Source of the DNA: Lethocerus indicus
Taxonomy: Eukaryota > Arthropoda > Insecta > Hemiptera > Belostomatidae
DNA: 64,000 nt
Reading direction: 5' to 3'
Assembly (NCBI GenBank): GCA_019843655.1
Contig: JACDQD010000005.1
Location: 12,241,575-12,305,574, forward strand
Below the pieces are notes generated by a model that did not search any database, was not told the origin of the DNA, and saw only the letters and a program-made list of their open reading frames with translations. Positions 26,315 through 38,484 of the stretch are shown here, in pieces; position 1 is the stretch's first letter; every line of letters begins with the position of its first letter. The translations under genes and the position numbers were made by a program.

Positions 26315-28796
26315 GTATTTATAATATCGTATATATTCATTATATGTCTCATTTATAAATGTATGTATGTATTTATAAATGTGTGTGTATCATATGTCTA
26401 TTTAAGCTTCTGATTCTTATATTTAAGCTATTAAATATGAGGAATCTGCAGATAGTAGCAAGGGTCCATATGCAGTAAATAAATACAGAATAAAAAATCA
26501 GAAATTATTATTTTTTTTTATTATGTGTGCTTTAAAAATAGCACAATGTCTATGATCATTTAAAATTTGTAAAAGTAAATAGAAATTGTTGATTCATTGA
26601 ATAATTGTAAACCTTTTTGGTATATGTAAGGGATAACAGGGAAGTTTTTCTACAAGTAGGGATATTTCTTGTTTTATATTAGTTTGAAAAATTATAAACA
26701 ATTATCCTTTGATATTTAAAATTACAAACATTTTCCCTTCAAAAATTAATTTCTTTATATTTTTCTATAAATATTAATAATTATGCAGTTTTAATTCAAT
26801 CTCTAAATAAGCAATATTGTTTTTTATTAATTTCCTAAATATTTTATTTAGTTAATTATAGATAATGCTCATAAGATACTTACTTATGTGATTACTTTAA
26901 TCTTTTTTGAATAACTTATTGATATATAAATTAAAATTGAAATATAGTTTTCATGTCAGCTCTTATCTCAAAAAAGGTTTTACATCTGAATTCATAATAT
27001 GAATGTAAAATTTTTATATCGTTTTCACTCCTTGGACTGCTGCTCAGAGACAGGCTGTATCACAATGAACAAGCAAGATTTGAAGTGTTTAGTATTTCTG
27101 CAAACGATGATTAAAAAATGAACATTGCTATTAAGGAAATCATCCAAATTTATCCTTGAATTATTTTAACAATTGGAACATATGGCTCATTAATAAATTG
27201 TTAATGTTTTCCCTTTTTTGGCCTTGAATTCAGTTTTCAATGAATAAATTGGGTACCTAAATGGAGGATATTATACTCTATGGCAGAAAGGATTGATCGT
27301 TTTCATAGGTGAAATTATTATACACTACTTTGAAAATTAAGGTTTCTTTCCTTCCTTCCAAGGCTGCTGAGCCCCCCTTGCGAAGTTTGTTTCTTGACTG
27401 CTAACACTATTGAACTACTATGGTTATTCTTAGTGGCTGTTTATAAGTTACTTTATTCGGCGCACGTGTGTTATATTAGTTGTATTGATGTGAGAGTATC
27501 AATTCCGAATGAATATGTAGAATATGATTCCCACATTCCCCTCTTGATAATAGGAAAGTAAAAGATATTGAGAACATGGATTCATAATAATCATAACCGT
27601 TATATTGTTACGTCAATTCGTACTTACAATACATTCAAATCATATTGATACATACATTCATTCATACAAAACTACAATAATAAATTCATTAAAGAATAAC
27701 AAACATTTTTGTACTGCAATTAATGCTAATTTAGTATACTTGCATAATGGCATTGCTGGAACTGAGACTTTACTCTAATTATAATCCTTCTCTAATTTAG
27801 TTATTATGTTACTTAGATGCAATGCATTTATTTCCCGCCAGGATTACTAGTTAATAAGTAGTCAATGGTGTATACGTCGTCAAAAAGCTTACATAGTTTC
27901 ATAATAATGTCATGGATAATATGCTAGTTAGGACATGATTTTGGGTTGCCAAATGCTGCACTAAAAAGAACCTTCCATCATTCACTATCCTATTATATAT
28001 GTCTGCACCCCCCGTAATAATGTATTAATGTTCAGTGAATTTGTCCGCTGTCAACCCACCTAGATTCCAAAAAAATGCTTAAATATGGTGTTGCCAAGGT
28101 CTTGAAAAATATTGTTTATAGACCGTGCGTTTATCGGTCTCATGATGTAAAATAATTTATTATTGGTCTGAACGGTGACACTATTGCTTGTTTAGCATTA
28201 ACCGGGGGCACGTTTATTGACTGTGCATGGTTTAAGTCCTCGGGTTTTTATTGTTAATTTTCCAGATTACCACATTAATATTGTACAAAATTGCAAGTAA
28301 TCTCTGTCCTAATAATCAAGTACATAAATGTAGAAACGCTCGTAGGCCGAAATATATGTAAAAAATCATCATTTGTATATGATTTTTCGATCTACTATGT
28401 ACACTTATGGAAAAGTAAAGCCCTTTGTATTTGACTGTGCACGGACGCGTTTGGTGCTGACCACCAAACTCTATATTCTGTAAAGCCCCTGGATATTGGG
28501 GTAACATGTGTTCAATAAAATTTATCATCCCAATTATGCCAGATTATGTTCTATATTTATTTTTACTAAATAACTTCTGATGAATCTATTCGTTATTTTC
28601 GGATTAGTTTGTTACGTTGTATAACAAAAAGAAGGGGCAGAAAGGGTTTTCTTCCACCATTTCCAAGATAGGTGGATTAAGGTTTTCCCTCTGCGAGGTT
28701 TCTCCCACCGTCAGTAGACAACGGGAACGCCCCTACTTGTGGGACGGGGATAGGGAACTACGAGCTGTTGGTGGGCTATAAATATATATTCCTTCG

Positions 28797-28832
<36 letters not shown>

Positions 28833-29851
28833 TAACTTAATTAACAGGATATAATGATAATAACTAATAAAAATTAAATTCTACTAAGAACAATTCACAG
28901 TGCGGTATCGGATTAAACAGCTATGTTCATTGATGATAGTGATGCACTAGTTATGATTATTTCCCGGAAATAGTGGTTGATAAGTCAACGATTAGATAAG
29001 AAGTTATTTCGATATCAATGACGACCACATGAAAAACGTGAAAATAGGTAACATTTTCGCAAGCTGTCGCCTCGATATCAATTTAGGCAGTTAAGTGTAA
29101 ATACTCCTCTTATAAAAATCAGGATTCTTTTGTTACTTCTCTTCAGGATTCTTTTGTTATTTTACTATCATTGCGAATTCAACAATTCTAGAGCTTGGTC
29201 CAGGAGCGAATTCAAGCGAATGCAAAACCTATCCATCATCCTATTTCGTCTATTTAAAAAAAATTTACGGTAGTCTAAGTGCATTAGACTCATCCGTTCT
29301 TTTACATGTCACCTTTCAAATAATAAGCCTTGAGTATTACGTCATTAATTTAATACCGTCAGTCGTAATTGAGCGCAACCTTTCGCTATTTTCTGACGAA
29401 AATTAACTTTTGACTTTATATTTAATTTTTTTCTACCGTCTGAATAATTCGAAATTGAAATATCATGTTTGTAAAGAAATGTTGTGGGAATGAAATTAAA
29501 ATAAAGAAATATTCGTATTTGGAAAGATTTTTATATTCATTATCATATTGGTTCTTCAGCGTATATATTTCATGCTTATCTTCTCAATAAGTATTATAGG
29601 GTCAATAACACATCGTTGTATTCGGGAGTGCAATACAAGTCTAATTATCTTAATCTTGAGTACTCACAAGCGGTTTTTAGAGACTATCGGAAGTTGTACA
29701 ATCTCTTATAATGGGAACGATAATACCGACTTGTATTGATATCTTATATAGGCGGCAACTCCTGTTAAAGTAAGTCCTAACATTAGAGTAAATATGATTG
29801 TACGAGATCGATTATATTAAATAAGGTGCTTTACTCCTTGATCGTTGTTAG
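26315..29851. other. AT-rich DNA with no supported gene
   Basis: No coding exon with splice support was found. A (TA)n run occurs at 28799-28828. A short duplicated stretch (AGGATTCTTTTGTTA twice) lies at about 29121-29160. Confidence 0.45.
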
Positions 29852-29959
29852 GGTTCTGAGTGGGAGGTCTGAGAGAGCCAGTCGCCAGGCAGTATTGAGA
29901 GCAGAACTCTCGCAAATGCCGACCAGAATGGAGAATCAAATGAAAATGCACGTTCTTAG
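29852..29959 (+). CDS. Candidate internal exon, unknown product
   Basis: The acceptor TTGTTAG precedes 36 open codons that end at a consensus donor AG|GTGAGT. The exon is symmetric, phase 2 to phase 2. The peptide is basic and helical in character (RSERASRQAVLRAELSQM, then KMHVLR). It could belong to the unresolved plus-strand gene to its left, but its entry phase does not fit the exon at 26209 directly, so at least one exon would be missing. No family recognised. Confidence 0.3.
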
Positions 29960-30319
29960 GTGAGTCGGTAGTGTGTCAGATTTTCCATTTCGTATACCGA
30001 CTTAAGGCCGACTTCGTATGGCCTTTGTATTGCTACCGTGGAAATATTCCACGGATTTTGCACCACTGTAACAGGCCACGCGGCTATCTAAATAATTGCA
30101 TAATGGCTTCGGGGTTTAATTTAGCCGATTGCCGCGAGGATCGCCTGTGTAGTATTAGATTAGGATTAACAACTGTAATCGATAATAAAGTGATTGGTAA
30201 TTCAATGTCAAAATCACCCAGTCAAAATGTCACTGACTGGCTTCCGGTACGATCACGTGATGAGGCAAGAATATCCGTTGACCCCCAGCTGTTCCGGGAT
30301 TTTTCCTGTGTTTGGAAAT

Positions 30320-30351
30320 AAGACATACTCCAAAAACATAATAACAAGACC

Positions 30352-30400
<49 letters not shown>

Positions 30401-30562
30401 AAGGTCCACACTACAAGTGACAGTGACAGTGCAGTGAGGATACCCAAAAAACATCCTGTGCCAAAAGTGACTACACTGCTACTGAAGATGGCGAGCGGCC
30501 GAAACCGCTCTAGCAAAAGACCAATCCAGAAGATAAGAAACACACGAAATCTACGGCATTTC
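30320..30562 (+). repeat. Dispersed HHR-like repeat, copy 2, with (TA)n expansion
   Basis: This is the same family as at 4351. The position that holds a short TATATACACA run in other copies is here expanded to about 20 TA units (30357-30396). The core is CTGAAGA with GAAACCGCTC, one change from the family's GGTC. The stem-I pair is five bases (TGCTA / TAGCA). Confidence 0.75.
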
Positions 30563-32144
30563 TGGTTGATTGAAATGTAGGACACGGTAAAACTGAGGAG
30601 TTGCGGTAGTGGTCTATTCGATATAGGAAAATCATGGATACTCCGCGTGGTTTAGGTACAAATTAATTACCTTCAGTTCTTCGAGAGCCTTCATTTCTGC
30701 GGAGGATCTTAGTTAATGGCTTATGCAGAGGAGTTTCCATTCAGCTTCAAATTGGATTTAAATATCTTCTTTATGTCTAATTATCGTGATAACGGTGACT
30801 CATTGTTCGTTATCGTAAGTAATACCTGTCTAACTTCTATATTGATTACGCGGCTGATTCATATCCTAATGCTCTTACCTTTAGCCAGTTCTGTTTGAAC
30901 TTGATCGAATACTGCGTACGATAAAAACCATTTGTTTGATTGTCGGAATTACGGTTAGATCGAAATTTCAACGACGAAATATCAACATTCAACAAGATGA
31001 CTGTCTAGTGCTTTTCAAACTTTTCCATTTGGCGACCCTTTTGCCCCCAGCAAATATTTTATGACAGATATTTCTTTTTTTTTGTGGTATAGAGGCATAT
31101 AATTTAGGAGTACGAATTGAAACCTTTTCTGAAAATAAATTACAAAGTAAATTTATTTGAAATTAATATTGGTATACACACCAATAAAATTTTATCATGT
31201 ATAAAGAAAAAATATTCATACTTTACCAAATATTCATACTAATTAGGTCGGTGTGCTCGTTTAATTTTACCTAAAGTTTTAAATCATAGATGAATATTGG
31301 ATACTGTAGCCAGTAGAGCTTCTGTAGAGTTTTTATCATTAGTTTATTCCTAGTTTCCCCTTGTAGACCGGGTCAATTTTACTGTGAGGTGGGAACTAGG
31401 GGAACTTTAACGCGACGCGGGCAGAGGCTAGAACGAAACATAAACAGCGGTACGCGGGAGCTAGGTCGTCCGTTTTCAGATTATCATCAGATCATCAGCC
31501 GAAAGGGACCACGGAGGGAGTCTACGCGATTATAACGTCCGAGTGCGCGAGGGTGACCTCAGTGTAACGGAGGCGCTTTTCTACTGTGTGGAGTAAAACC
31601 TCGCGCACGCCTTCCCCAGGCTCCCACTCCGCCATACCGCCCACGCCAATCGCCATACCGACGACCGTGTCCCAGCGTTCATATACCTTAATTTCAAATT
31701 CGCTTCCTCCCATGTTGTGCCAGAAATGACAGTCATTTCATCTAGTCCGCTTGCAATCATTGCAACCTGTCCCCCTCTGGATGGACCAATCTAGGTACGG
31801 GATACCTCCCCGTGTATATTTTCATTTCCTCAATCTTACTACGTAAGATGATCAGGACTCGGTTGTTCGATCAGGGCCTGTTCGGGTTAGAGGGCCATTT
31901 CTTCTTAATTGAAATTCTTTAATTAAATCCGCAATAATTACAGAATTTAGAGTCAGCGAAAAGGAAAGAAAGCCTAAGGAAATTGTACTTACACTGCAAA
32001 CGATGGCAGTAAAAAAATGCGCTTTAACATGAATCTCTAGTTTCGGTACCGCTTAGGATTTAGGCACAGCGGAATTTGATTTTTAAAAAGAAACTATAAC
32101 TGATATCTATATACAAGTATATAACTATGTACATACAACTATAT

Positions 32145-32146
<2 letters not shown>

Positions 32147-32196
<50 letters not shown>
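32147..32196. repeat. (TA)n microsatellite
   Basis: About 25 uninterrupted TA units. Confidence 0.95.
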
Positions 32197-32197
<1 letters not shown>

Positions 32198-32460
32198 CAA
32201 TCAGGTAGAAATAATGAAAGAGCAATAACGCAGAATAGAACAATTTCATTAATTGCCGATATTTTTCCTCCTGACACAATGCAATAGCACATTCTTTTAA
32301 TAACTTCTCGTCTAAAACGAAATTGTAATAAAACTGTAAAATATCATGAAAAAGAGATAATCGCTTCCTTGATTTTCTATTACCAATTACCGATGGTTTC
32401 TTGCAAATAAAAACTGTCAACTAATCTGAATCAATAAAAATATGTAAAATTTGTTTTCTC

Positions 32461-33045
32461 TCTTTTATTGTTGCATCTGTAAATAAGATACAATAAGCAA
32501 AATTGATACATGCACTAACTACAATGGTCAACAATAGAGGAGAAACCGACTGGTTTCCCCCTTTTTTAAACTTTTTTTAATTTTATTTATTTTTTCTTAT
32601 TTAAACATTTAGGTCACGTGGCCACTTCCTTTTCAAGCATCTGTAAGGAACGTTTGGGATGTCGGGAGATAGTAGGGTTTGGACTAGTGGATTAGGGTGA
32701 TGATTGAGTCGTGAGTGGTATGGTATCGCAAGTTGTATGGTAAAGTCTCGAACAAACGGAATAAGTCCTAAGGAAGATCTGTGTGTAGGGTGAGGTTGGA
32801 GATATAGTAGGGTGCGATGGTTATTGTACTTAATATTTTCGACTGTGTAGGTTTGGATTTTGTTGATATTTGTCGGTTTGGCAACATGTAAAATGTGTTT
32901 GGTATAAACCATAAACTTTTTTTTACTGTTTTATTGTCACAACTGTAAAATACAACAAGCAACATTGATGTTCAAGCAGCACTAACAACGAGTAGACAAT
33001 AATAGAAAAGAAACCTATTGGTTTTTCGTTTTACCCTTTCGTAAA
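32461..33045. repeat. Pair of direct repeats of about 115 bp
   Basis: The stretch at about 32461-32570 (from CTTTTATTGTTGCATCTGTA) recurs diverged at about 32928-33045 in the same orientation. Shared landmarks are ACAAGCAA/ATAAGCAA, the GCACTAAC block and the GAAACC-GGTTT block. Between them is a G-rich 350-bp stretch unlike its surroundings. This could be a small terminal-repeat element or a simple segmental duplication. Confidence 0.4.
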
Positions 33046-33741
33046 CCTTAACAATAATTTTCTTGGATTTGCCTTTAGCGTACATATGTAATACTTTTTT
33101 TATTGTGAGAGACAGGTAGGCTAAGTTATAAAACGCTAGGATTTTGAATTAAATGATATTTATTCCACAGACTATTGAGAAGAATTTAATTGGCAAATTG
33201 GGAAATTGGGTGGGACAATTTGTCAGCTACTGATTAAACTACATCGGAAGGAATTTGATCGATAAGTAGAAACCAGGACTGGGGTTTAAATGTTAGCAAA
33301 AAATGTTTTCACATCCGCAATTATCCTTCAAGGACAACGGTGTCTAAATTTAATATGAAATAAAAATCGTTAGTATGTATTTATTTAAGTAATAAATTAA
33401 GTCCATTTATCAAGCCTACGCAAAAACAACTAGATAACCCTATTGACTAACACAGACTAATATTCGAAGTTAACAATACATTAATTACGACAGACACAAA
33501 CACGAAAGAAGATATCACATTTCACAGGGAATCTATAATGTAAAAATAAAATATTTCGAGGAAATGACACAATTGATAACTTAGTTATTTTTATATATTA
33601 TGCACAGTTATTATTGAACACTACATAGTTATTACTGTGTATATCAAATTATATTCAACATTCTACTACATAAATTGTTTCTAATATTCGCAAGTATGCC
33701 CGATGTATCGGTTTAGTAAGTATGTGTCATCACGTCGAACA

Positions 33742-36700
33742 TTAGTGGTCTAATCTGTCTTGGCACTTGCATTCAGTGTGGTTAGCCGCCTTGACGTCGA
33801 CATAGTCTGACTCCATTATTTTTCCCTCCATATATTGTACGTGGAATGTGAGGATAACCGACTCGGACTTGAGCGGACCACACACTTCATTTCCAAAAAT
33901 GCAGAAACCACAACTTTCGTCGCACCTGCAGAAAAACGTATTCCACTTTAATTGTTTATATATTGTAGCGTCGTATATTTAGAAAGTCTACATTTAAATG
34001 GGACCGCAGATTTATTACTCTTTATTAATAGCCTCGAAATAGGAACGTTCGCTCAGAAAAGTACTCTACCGAGAAGGGAGATGTCGGGAAATAGTTGAAA
34101 AAATGTACTTCTGTCCAAAACAATTTCCTACAACCTATGCACTACCGCTAATAACCTGCGTATGATTTGGTCAGTGAAATACTTTTATGAAGACATTTAA
34201 CATTATCACCGTTCAATTTCTACCATATTGCCTCTATAAACAATTGTCTTGTTTATATATAAGAGACTAAGTAAGAAATTATAGTTGTTGAATTGTCACT
34301 GGCTGGCTGTTGAACTCTTACTATTTCCATCACCAGTGTCAACTTCCATGAGTGGATCAACTTGGGTTCTGTATATACGTGGAGGTGAGGTATCGTTAAA
34401 TATTCTTGCGATTAAGACTTGACGACCATACCTCACCTCTAAGTATATATAGAACCCCAAGTTGATCCACTATTCAGTTGAACCCTGACGATGGAACCAG
34501 TAAAAATTCCGAAACCTCGGAAGCAGTCGAGAGGGCGCCAGAAGAAAAGGGCGTTCCAAACAGGGAAACTCCCGGAATGGCAGGGAAACTGCCAACCAAA
34601 ATTATTCCGACAACATTAAGCGATTTTCCCCGATGCCAATAAAGAGAAATACGAACGAAGATTCGGTTTATATTGTCGACAATTCAAGTTCTGATCGCGG
34701 AAACCTTCGCTCATCAATGATAGTTCTTTTTTCAAGAACTGTGAAGTTTTTCCGCTAATGCCTTCTGCTGAAAGATATCAAGGTACTAAGAGGACTAATT
34801 TCCCAAGATTAGTCTAATTTCCTTTTAAAAATTACTAATGGCCATGACTAATTTAAATATGTTAACTTAAGGTATGCGTAATTTGGCATTTTCTGCCTCG
34901 ACTACTACTAGAAAATTATTATATTCTATCATAACTTATACCTACCTGTTGATTTACCGAATATTCACCATTTTAATATTCATAATTCTAAGGTTTTATT
35001 GATGTAAATGATGTTATCAAAAATATTGAATTTGTGCCTTCTCTATAATGCCTACTACTTTACAATGTGTAATTTTTTAATATTCATATCTAAAAGTATA
35101 TTCGTATTTATTATATATTAGATACACTTTTAAATTGTATACATTTTTTAAAGTACAAGAATAATAATATAAATAAAGTATATCAATCATCCGACACTTA
35201 GAACCAACTATAAGCGCGTAGAACTCCCTTAATTAAGATCTAGATTCTAACTAACATGTCAGTTGCACGAGCTAAGGATTTATGTGCTGATCCTTAAAGA
35301 TTTGAGGTGGGAGGAGATTTAGACGAATTCGCTGTCGAATTATCTTATCCAAATGTTACATTATGATCTTTATTTTCGTTTGCCTTCAAATGCTATCTTC
35401 TGATAATATTTGAGTGCTTTATTATTTTTTATCAATAACAACTATCAGCGAGAGATTACCATTCAGGTACAATCTACAAGTATAGTGAATTCGTAACGAC
35501 GAAAATATCTAGAATAGACACAGGGTCACACTGGCAAGACACAAGTTCCATGACTGTTACTAAAAAACAACCCGATACTGTAGTATGACCAAAACATTTA
35601 GCAACCAATACTTTCACTCATTTTTTGAGCCAACCCCCCAAAAATCGAAATATTGAAATAAACAGCGTTTTAATCCATTTATTAAATTAACCGTACCATT
35701 AAGAAATAACCTGAACAAATAAATCCATTAAAATTATTCCCTTCATTCGTCCGACCAATAAACTCGATAACTTGTTCACCCTCATTCAGGAATGAATTGG
35801 CAAGCGCACCAGCAGTGGTTGTAAAGCGGGCTGTGACTCAAGCTAGATGATGCCGTTATGCGTATAAAACAAATAAGAAATACTTACTTCATTTTGGCGG
35901 TACTCAAACTTTCTCTTATCTCCAAATTCCTAACCCTAGATTCTCAGTGGTCGGTCTGGAAATGTATTTATAAATTCTGATCTACTCGGCGATCGAACCC
36001 GAGACCCTTCAGATCAAAAGCAACCGGAAATGGCATTTGAATAGGTAATTTTTCTGTAAATCTAATTAACGACGATCAACAATGTGCATCCAGGGAAAAT
36101 TATTTGAGCAGTTTTTGTACGGATATTTTAAATTATTGTTAGAAAACACCATGTCCAGCAATGTTTTCTAATAGGATTACTGTATAGGTTATTACTGTGT
36201 AATCGTTTCAAATTTGACTTTTGCGACACCCTACACTCGATACTTGAAATAAATAAATTAGTTAAAATAAAAAATTTAAACAGAATGTAAAGGAAACAAG
36301 TATAAAGACAATTTAAATTTAGACTCCCTTCCGTTATCTTTGTTACCTTATTAACCGTTAAACTCTATGCAGAGAACAAATATTGAAATCGAGCGGATAA
36401 ACATACTTGAGCACTTTCCGAGTAGTTGTTACGAAGTAGTAATTTCTGCTACTGAAGATCAAAAATAAGTATAATATATGTAAATAAATTCGGATTTAAC
36501 TACAATATGAAACACAGAGTTTCCTCGTCTAATTGAACCGTTCTGTTTTGAGTACTGTTCGTCATCAACGAACAGTCTTGTTCTCTTTTATTAACATTAC
36601 AAGAACATCGATAAGATATTAATGTTTTAAAATTCTTTGATACGGGAAACAAATAATCGATAAATCGACTTCACGAGGCCCGTCTGAAATTTCGTTAAAA

Positions 36701-37628
36701 CAGGTCCAACTTATTAACACGCCGGGAATTTTGAATACCCACAACTAACGGGTAAAGCTATTCTCATCTTAAACCCGCAAAAGTCAGCATTACTGGAGTT
36801 TGAAAATGTTACACCTAAGCCGCCTGAGATCCGAAACGAAACGACAAACGACGAAGCGTCAGTGAAAACGAAAACCACGACCACGACGAAAACCAGTCCG
36901 AACACTCCGAACGTCGATAGCGACGATGGCCGATCGTATAAAAATAACGACGGTATCTAACAAAACTGCGCCTGCCCAGTAACGGTGTGCCTGCATCGCG
37001 TACACGTCAAAAAGTTTTCCTAACGGCGCCACAACGGAGAGACGTTCGAACGGTTAACAGGACGACACCGTCCCGAACGTTCGGAAAGAGTAATACAGGA
37101 GTCTGATAATGATTTCCGGATGTGTAGCCCGTCTACTGAATTTTGTTGAATCGTTGTCCTTCAACACTGTCACTACACTTTAAGAATCTTATCCGTTGGA
37201 TCTGAGAAGGAAATGTGATTTCTAAACGATCATGATTTCGGTTCGGAATTGTCGCTCGACCATTAGTTTCATTAGTGTTTCTAAGTAATTTTTGTTCCGG
37301 TAAATACCGTAACAGTAACAGTTAGCCGCGAGTTGCTGCTTCGTTGCATCTCATTAAGGATTTTAATTGGGGCATAAAATGTGTGATTGTACCTGTGCAG
37401 TATCGTCTGTCGCGGAACGTACGTGCCGCCGTTGAATTTGTTAATAATTTCGGCGGGCACTACATCGTAGGTGTCGATGGTTCGTGGCCTAGGTCGGAAA
37501 CATTTAAAGTTCACCGTTCTCATGTAATTAGCGTGGAATCCTATCCGTTTAGTTCCTTTACGGGGGGGTTGGCTACAGCACTGCGAAAACAAGCATATAC
37601 AGAAGAAGAACCATAGAAAGAATTTCAT
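33742..37628 (-). CDS. PDGF/VEGF-like secreted growth factor, paralogue A
   Basis: Two exons (37628-37393, 33925-33742) with a phase-2 intron of 3.5 kb encode 139 residues. Residues 1-20 form a very hydrophobic signal peptide (MKFFLWFFFCICLFSQ). The mature part follows the PDGF/VEGF cystine-knot plan: FKCFRPRPR (Cys43), VPRQTILHRC (Cys80), then CDESCGFC (80, 84, 87), Cys94, and HTECKC (131, 133). The knot cysteines are present. The cysteine that precedes RC by six in VEGF is glutamine here, and the CC pair is split into CGFC. There is one N-glycosylation site at Asn127. In insects, Pvf ligands act on the Pvr receptor in cell migration and blood-cell survival; acting through Pvr is an inference here. 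An earlier in-frame ATG exists at 37694, but 37628 gives the signal peptide directly. The intron holds a foldback repeat. Confidence 0.8.
34315..34512. mobile_element. Foldback (MITE-like) element with arms of about 80 bp
   Basis: Two imperfect inverted arms (about 34315-34395 and 34430-34512) flank a loop of about 35 bp. The inner parts are nearly perfect: AGTGGATCAACTTGG with its complement, and GAGGTGAGGTAT with its complement. No coding capacity. The right arm contains CTGACGA, a GGAA/TTCC stem, then CGAAACC, the same architecture as the dispersed repeat family. Confidence 0.6.
35940..36010. other. Weak tRNA-like T-arm, possible SINE relic
   Basis: On the minus strand, CTCGG-GTTCGATCG-CCGAG resembles a T arm with an oversized loop. 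No acceptor stem or anticodon arm closes, so it is not a functional tRNA. A tRNA-derived SINE fragment is possible. Confidence 0.2.
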
Positions 37629-37722
37629 GCCCAAGTGTCCACCAGGTGGACCGGTGATACTAGGGTTATACTGCATGACTGCCGCGAAGATCAAATACTG
37701 CTGACAGCCGCTAACAACGTAT

Positions 37723-37751
37723 AACTAAAGAAGAGTCTCAACATAAATAAA
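37723..37751 (-). promoter_or_regulatory. Core promoter of growth factor gene A
   Basis: Read on the minus strand, TTTATTTA (37751-37744) is followed about 20 bases later by TTAGTT (37728-37723), matching the arrangement in the two paralogues. It lies about 100 bases upstream of the start codon. Confidence 0.4.
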
Positions 37752-38167
37752 CTCCCCACCGAGTGCTCCCACTCTTCCAGTCTCCCTACTCTACCTGTTC
37801 GATCACTAGCCCCCTTCCACCACCCACTCTAAATATTATACTTCGAATTCGGAATTGGACCAGAATGACCATCTGCAATCACTCTTATCACGACTCCACT
37901 ACATTGTTTTTTATGATACTAGTCATGACTTGCTTACTTGGTTTTATATTACAAACTCTTAACACTTATTTCCACATTTTTTAACTGAAGATATATTGTT
38001 TAATTACTAAAATACCAAAATTTACTATTCGGTTGTTGGTTTTTATATAATAGCAGGGTTCCTTGGCGTGCTACACAAAACTCTAATGGAGCTAGTAGGT
38101 TGGTAAGCGTCGAGTTAAAATTCCGAAGGAAACAATTTAGTATACGGTTAAATCGTTAATTAATAGC

Positions 38168-38484
38168 GTAAATTTTTTGTGTTTCTGTCTCCTCTCGCTG
38201 GTTTGGTTTTTTGCTAGACCGGTTTCGGCTGCTCGCCATTATCAGTAGCGGTGTTAGTCACTATTGGCACTTTGGATGTTCTTCGGGCACCCTCACAGCA
38301 GTACAAGTGATAGTGACAGTGCAGTGAGGATGCCCGAAAAACATCCAAAGTGCCAATAGTGACTAACACTGCTACTGATAATGGCGAGCAGCCGAAACCG
38401 GTCTAGCAAAAGACCAAACCAGCGAAACGAGCCAGAGACACAAAAAATCTACGGTATTCCAACCTCTCGCAGACCACAAAACAG
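38168..38484. mobile_element. Head-to-head inverted pair of the HHR-like repeat
   Basis: A minus-oriented copy (about 38168-38292) and a plus-oriented copy (about 38290-38484) are joined nearly directly. They form a hairpin with arms of about 110 bp and a spacer of about 30 bp. Both arms carry the same private change (CTGATAA for CTGAAGA), so one arm was probably copied from the other. The right end is ACAAAACAG before GTATGT, as in copy 1. It lies between growth factor genes A and B. Confidence 0.75.

Noticed and set aside
31522..31713. GC-rich minus-strand open frame (MGGSEFEIKVYERWDTVVG)
   Set aside because: Composition is striking, but there is no splice, poly(A) or promoter support and no recognisable family. 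It was not strong enough to call a gene.
32139..32420. Minus-strand frame containing LFHDILQFYYNFVLDEKLLKE
   Set aside because: It looks protein-like but ends in a TA microsatellite and has only a weak acceptor. Treated as AT-rich chance sequence.
35940..36010. Possible tRNA gene
   Set aside because: Only a T-arm-like hairpin with a nine-base loop is present; acceptor and anticodon stems do not form. Kept only as a weak SINE hint.
37344..37616. Plus-strand open frame at 37.4 kb
   Set aside because: It is the antisense shadow of exon 1 of growth factor gene A, which has a signal peptide and cysteine framework on the minus strand.
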